Position numbers and translations under genes: made by a program
Shown: positions 6,709 to 9,631 of the stretch, piece by piece
Layout: each line of letters begins with the position of its first letter
Numbering within the stretch: position 1 is the first letter of the stretch
Assembly: GCA_947305035.1 (NCBI GenBank)
Contig: CAMZCV010000024.1
Location: forward strand, 1-9,631
Origin: an uncultured Coriobacteriales bacterium
GTDB taxonomy: Bacteria > Actinomycetota > Coriobacteriia > Coriobacteriales > Atopobiaceae
Length of the DNA stretch: 9,631 nucleotides
Reading direction: 5' to 3'
The notes under the pieces: generated by a model
Told to the model about the DNA's origin: nothing
Databases searched by the model: none
What the model saw: the letters and a program-made list of their open reading frames with translations, nothing else

Positions 6709-9156
6709 CTACCTGTAATCGCCGTAGGTCACGACCGTCGTTCCATAGGGCACCTCGTCGTAGATCCACTTGGTGTTGTCGATGTGCAGGCGCACGCACC
6801 CCAAGCTGAGGTTCATGCCCAAGCGCCCATCGAGTACGTCGAACGTGCCCTCGTGGTAGAGGATCGAGTGGAAGAGGTAGTCTCCGTAGATCTGCGAGTA
6901 CCAGTAGCAGGTGTGTCCATCTCCGCTGAAGCTGTAACCCTTGGCTCCCAGGGAGAACACGCCCCTCACCGTGGGGGTGCCCGGTGCACCGCTCGAGCAG
7001 CGGAACTCCCGTGCGGGAACCCATTCGCCGTTGGCGCCTTCCCGGTAGACGCAGACGACGTTGTCGTAGCAGTCGACGAGGATGAGATACCCGGTGGGGC
7101 TGTAGTAGCCCTGTGCCTTTGCGAGCATGTCGGGATACTTGGTGAGCTGCTTGGTGAGCTTGCCCGAACTATCCGCCTTATAGATGACATTGTCGACGGT
7201 GAACAGCTTGTTCTTGTATGCCTTGCCCGTGGAGCGGTCGAAGTAGTAGAGCGATCCGTCGACCGTCTTGAGGCCGTACTGCATCTTGCCCGTCGAGGGG
7301 TCGAAATAATAGGTGGCGCTGCCGCGCGTCACAAGGCCGGTGCGGAGGGTTCCGTCGCTCGCGAAGCAGTAGCGAGCGCCATTGATCTTGTAGATCCCGT
7401 TGGTGTACATCCTGCCGCGGTCCTTGCTGAAGAAGCGGCGCGCGCCGTCGACTTCGATCCAACCATGGCGGACGTTGCCGGTGGTGTTGAAGATGTACTT
7501 GTATCCGGCGATCGTGTAGACGCCGTCCTTGAGGGTCGAACCCGTCGAAGGGCTGATATAGCGGGTCCTCGTGGCCTCCCGCGCCCATCCCGCCTCGACG
7601 CGCGCTCCGTTTGCGGGGTCGAAGAACTCGCCGGAATTCCAGCCCGTCACCACATGTCCGTCGGAGTCGAAGCGGTACTCGTGCTCCGCGGAGGGCTCGA
7701 GCACCTCGTTTGCGACCATCCTGTGGAGGAACGCTGCCATATCCTGGCGCTTGATGGTATCAAGGGGCCTGAAGGTGCGGGTGCCGTCGTCTTCCGTCCA
7801 GCCCTCGGAGACGCCCACGGATCCGAGCCAGCGGATCTCCTTCGCATGGGGGGTGGAGCCCTTGACGTCGGTGAAGTACTCCCTGTCGGCTGCGCTCGGC
7901 GAGTAGGAGGGCGAGCCGGCGATGCGGTAGAGGAACGCGGCCATGTCGGCGCGCGCCAGCTCGTCATAAGGCCTGAAGGTGCGGGTGCCGTTCTCCTCGA
8001 GCCAACCCTCTGAGATGCCGGCGCTGGCAAGCCACCAGATCTCGTTGGCGTGCGGGGTATCGGGATCGACGTCGGAGAAGTACTTGGCGTCTGTCTTGGT
8101 GGCGACGAACGCGGGCGAGCCGGCGAGGCGGTAGAGGAACGCGGCCATGTCTGCGCGGGCGAGCTCGCTCATGGGCCTGAAGGTGCGGGTGCCGTTCTCC
8201 TCAACCCAGCCCGTGGAGATGCCGCTCTCGAAGGTCCAGCTGACATCCGCAGAGTGCGGGGTCTTCTTGGAAACGTCGGTGAAGGAGGAGCCTCCGGCGG
8301 CGGTCAACGGTGCGCAGAGGCCCTTGATGATCTTGTCGCAGCTGGTGACCATGGCGCCGGTTTCGGGATCGAAGTAATAGACCTCCTCGTCGATCACCAT
8401 CCAACCGGTGACGAGGATGCCCTTCGGGTCGAAGCAGTACTTCTCGCCGTCGATCGTGAACAGACCGCCCTTGAGGCGCTTGTTCGTTATTGGGTCGATG
8501 TAGTAGCGGACGCCGTCCTTCTCCCTCCAGCCGGTGGGGGCGCAGGGGGAGAGCAGGCCGTCGGTTGCCTCTGCAGAGGCGGCATCCTGCATGTCCTTGG
8601 GTTCTGCCTCGGGCTCGATAGTATCCGCGGCGACGATCTCCTCGCCATCGAGAATGGTTTCATCGGACTCGGGGTCGGCTTCGTTTTCCTCAGGGTCGGT
8701 TGCCTCAGCGCCCTCGCCCTCGGGGTTGGTGGCTTCGGGGTCTGCGCTCTCGGCATCCTCGCCCTCGAGATCCTCGCCGTCGGGATCGGTGGCCTCAGAA
8801 TCCTCGCCCTCCGGATCGGTGGCTTCGGGGCCCTCACCCTCAGGGTCGGTTGCTTCGAGATCCTCGCCCTCCGGATCGGTGGCCTCGGGATCCTCGCCCT
8901 CCGGATCGGTGGCCTCGGGATCTATCGCCTCGGGGTCCTCATCCTCGGGGTCCTCATCCTCGGGGTCGGTGACCTCGAGATCCTCATCTTCTGGGTTGGT
9001 TGCCTCAGGGTCGGCTGCGGGCTCACCCGAACCCGTGGCTCCGATGATGGGATCGTCGGTTGATGGGAGGATTGCCTCATCTGCAAGCGCAAACCCAGGC
9101 GCTAGGAAAACGCTGACAAGCGCAGCAACGGCAATCCGGCAAATGGTTTTTCGCAT
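6709..9156 (-). CDS. Secreted modular L,D-transpeptidase (YkuD) with acidic repeats, SLH-like and glucan-binding-type repeats
   Basis: The 815-residue protein begins with a signal peptide (cleavage after ALA, residue 25). A linker rich in Asp, Glu and Pro (about 45-190) has decapeptide repeats such as ATDPEGEDPE. Next come aromatic/glycine cell-wall-binding-type repeats (about 207-270; GWREKDGVRYYIDP, GWMVIDEEVYYFDPETG), three 68-residue SLH-like repeats (starting at 291, 359 and 427, each with TFRP and DMAAFLxR), a second aromatic repeat block (about 494-668), and a C-terminal YkuD domain (about 690-813). The catalytic motif is SLGCVRL (784-790) with Cys787; His768 is the likely partner, 19 residues before it. 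YkuD enzymes make 3-3 peptidoglycan cross-links or attach proteins to the wall, and resist most beta-lactams other than carbapenems. The repeats should hold it on the surface. ATG at 9156 follows GAGGAG. Domain calls are firm; the precise wall ligand is unknown. Confidence 0.92.
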   Translation of the reverse strand: MRKTICRIAVAALVSVFLAPGFALADEAILPSTDDPIIGATGSGEPAADPEATNPEDEDLEVTDPEDEDPEDEDPEAIDPEATDPEGEDPEATDPEGEDLEATDPEGEGPEATDPEGEDSEATDPDGEDLEGEDAESADPEATNPEGEGAEATDPEENEADPESDETILDGEEIVAADTIEPEAEPKDMQDAASAEATDGLLSPCAPTGWREKDGVRYYIDPITNKRLKGGLFTIDGEKYCFDPKGILVTGWMVIDEEVYYFDPETGAMVTSCDKIIKGLCAPLTAAGGSSFTDVSKKTPHSADVSWTFESGISTGWVEENGTRTFRPMSELARADMAAFLYRLAGSPAFVATKTDAKYFSDVDPDTPHANEIWWLASAGISEGWLEENGTRTFRPYDELARADMAAFLYRIAGSPSYSPSAADREYFTDVKGSTPHAKEIRWLGSVGVSEGWTEDDGTRTFRPLDTIKRQDMAAFLHRMVANEVLEPSAEHEYRFDSDGHVVTGWNSGEFFDPANGARVEAGWAREATRTRYISPSTGSTLKDGVYTIAGYKYIFNTTGNVRHGWIEVDGARRFFSKDRGRMYTNGIYKINGARYCFASDGTLRTGLVTRGSATYYFDPSTGKMQYGLKTVDGSLYYFDRSTGKAYKNKLFTVDNVIYKADSSGKLTKQLTKYPDMLAKAQGYYSPTGYLILVDCYDNVVCVYREGANGEWVPAREFRCSSGAPGTPTVRGVFSLGAKGYSFSGDGHTCYWYSQIYGDYLFHSILYHEGTFDVLDGRLGMNLSLGCVRLHIDNTKWIYDEVPYGTTVVTYGDYR
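7702..8286 (-). repeat. Three 204-bp repeats encoding the SLH-like domains
   Basis: The same 68-codon unit is repeated with exact 204-base spacing: for example CCTGAAGGTGCGGGTGCCGT recurs from 7768, 7972 and 8176, with the copy ends differing slightly. The protein units start at residues 291, 359 and 427. Units 1 and 2 are the most alike at both DNA and protein level; unit 3 has drifted (IKRQDMAAFLHRM against LARADMAAFLYRL). Confidence 0.85.
8701..9000 (-). repeat. Ten 30-bp tandem units encoding an Asp/Glu/Pro decapeptide repeat
   Basis: Ten consecutive 30-base units keep register across this stretch and encode residues 53-152. The units at 8791, 8851 and 8881 are the closest to each other, while those at 8731 and 8911-9000 are more diverged. 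The encoded consensus is ATDPEGEDPE with substitutions. The run is strongly acidic and should be extended and unstructured, acting as a spacer between the membrane exit and the wall-binding modules. In-phase length (30 bp) allows gain or loss of units without frameshift. Confidence 0.9.
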
Positions 9157-9188
9157 GGCAAACTCCTCATACGCGGTACCTATCTGAA

Positions 9189-9197
9189 ATCATACCA
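9189..9197 (-). promoter_or_regulatory. Likely extended -10 promoter of the L,D-transpeptidase gene
   Basis: Read on the minus strand, TGGTATGAT gives a TG-N-TATGAT extended -10 element. The transcript would start near 9182, about 25 bases before the ATG at 9156, with GAGGAG in between. No good -35 is seen at 16-18 bases, which is acceptable for extended -10 promoters. The remaining gap to 9297 shows no clear terminator for the upstream ABC gene. Confidence 0.5.
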
Positions 9198-9297
9198 GCC
9201 AAAGAAGATGGTTTTGCTGATAGATGGTCAAAATGGGCCGTTTGGGGGATGTTTTGCAACCTTAGGGAAACGCCTGGCTGGACGGTGCTCGCCGGCC

Positions 9298-9631
9298 TTA
9301 TGCTCCGAGTATCCATGTGCGCGAGAAGTACTCGTCCCGGCTGAGCGTGGCTGCCGCCTGTCCGTCGAAGAGAAGCGTCACGCTGGTTGCCATGCGCCGG
9401 ACGAACGGAACGTCGTGCGTGGCGAGGATGATCGTGGCTCCGCGTCCGCATGCCTCTTGGAGCCGTGCTGCGACCAGATCGGAAGACGCAGCGTCAAGAC
9501 CCTTGGTGGGCTCGTCGAGAAGCAGGAGCGACGGCTTTGTGATCAGCAGCTTCTCGAGCGCGAGCAATTGCTGCTGACCTCCGGAAAGATCGTAGGGATG
9601 GCTCCCGCCCTTTGAAAGGAGCCCGATTTGC
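9298..9631 (-). CDS. ABC transporter ATP-binding protein, C-terminal fragment (ECF/CbiO-like)
   Basis: The reading frame enters at the right edge and ends at TAA (9300-9298), giving 110 residues here. Visible elements in order are the ABC signature LSGGQ followed by QQLLALEKLL, Walker B LLLLDEPT, the D-loop KGLDAAS, and the H-loop in ATHD. Walker A and the Q-loop lie beyond the window. The HPYDLSGGQQQ context and the DEPTKGLD wording resemble ATPases of energy-coupling factor (vitamin and metal) importers, including two-domain forms, but substrate and partners are out of view. No start codon is present; the TTG near 9567 is internal. It hydrolyses ATP on the cytoplasmic face to power transport. 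No membrane-protein gene follows downstream, so the rest of the transporter is probably upstream. Confidence 0.88.
   Translation of the reverse strand, partial: QIGLLSKGGSHPYDLSGGQQQLLALEKLLITKPSLLLLDEPTKGLDAASSDLVAARLQEACGRGATIILATHDVPFVRRMATSVTLLFDGQAAATLSRDEYFSRTWILGA

Noticed and set aside
6232..8013. 593-residue plus-strand open frame
   Set aside because: It is antisense to both the PBP and the L,D-transpeptidase, spans their intergenic region and has no recognisable domain.
8701..9000. CRISPR-like 30-base periodicity
   Set aside because: Units are contiguous with no unique spacers and are in coding phase.
8050..9187. Plus-strand frames with SGSVASG-type or Leu/Gly-type repeats
   Set aside because: All frames stay open because of the 30-bp tandem repeat; the minus-strand frame has signal peptide, ribosome site and known domains.
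9200..9297. Terminator for the ABC ATPase gene
   Set aside because: Short complementary pieces (CGTTT/AAACG) exist, but the loop is too long and there is no adjoining T-run.

Overview
The window is a high-GC, gene-dense stretch of bacterial chromosome. It most resembles a member of the Coriobacteriia (Actinomycetota), possibly Collinsella or a close relative. The reasons are the GC-rich codon use, strong AGGAGG-type ribosome binding sites, and a secreted L,D-transpeptidase that combines glucan-binding-type repeats with actinobacterial-style SLH repeats. The genus is an inference from style, not a database result.

Layout from left to right. Positions 1-202 (minus) hold the N-terminal 67 residues of a phosphoglucomutase/phosphomannomutase-type enzyme. 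Positions 347-1840 (minus) encode a cytoplasmic family S10 serine carboxypeptidase-like protein with an intact catalytic triad. It faces, across a 112-bp divergent gap, the only plus-strand gene (1953-4115), an RlmK/RlmL-type 23S rRNA methyltransferase. After it come two tandem copies of a 33-bp palindromic repeat, then the minus-strand terminator of the next gene. Positions 4249-6561 (minus) encode a bifunctional class A penicillin-binding protein with a long charged helical tail. Upstream of it are a near-consensus promoter and the terminator of the preceding gene. Positions 6709-9156 (minus) encode a secreted modular L,D-transpeptidase. Positions 9298-9631 (minus) hold the C-terminal part of an ABC transporter ATPase that runs off the right edge.

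The class A PBP and the L,D-transpeptidase are neighbours on one strand but appear to be separate transcription units (terminator, then promoter, between them). Together they form a small cell-envelope cluster: one makes glycan strands and 4-3 cross-links, and the other is predicted to make 3-3 cross-links or attach proteins.

The observation most worth following is the rRNA methyltransferase. Its first (RlmL, N2-guanine) domain keeps the fold-level landmarks but lacks the SAM-binding motif I and the NPPY catalytic motif, in an otherwise intact 720-residue reading frame. Its second (RlmK) domain keeps motif I but has DVPTFSNS where DPPTFSNS is usual. Other points are the tandem REP-like palindrome, the predicted rigid helical tail on the PBP with 51-bp repeats, and the decapeptide acidic repeat of the L,D-transpeptidase. 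No intergenic stretch exceeds 150 bases, and I saw no tRNA, rRNA, CRISPR array, insertion sequence or prophage gene.
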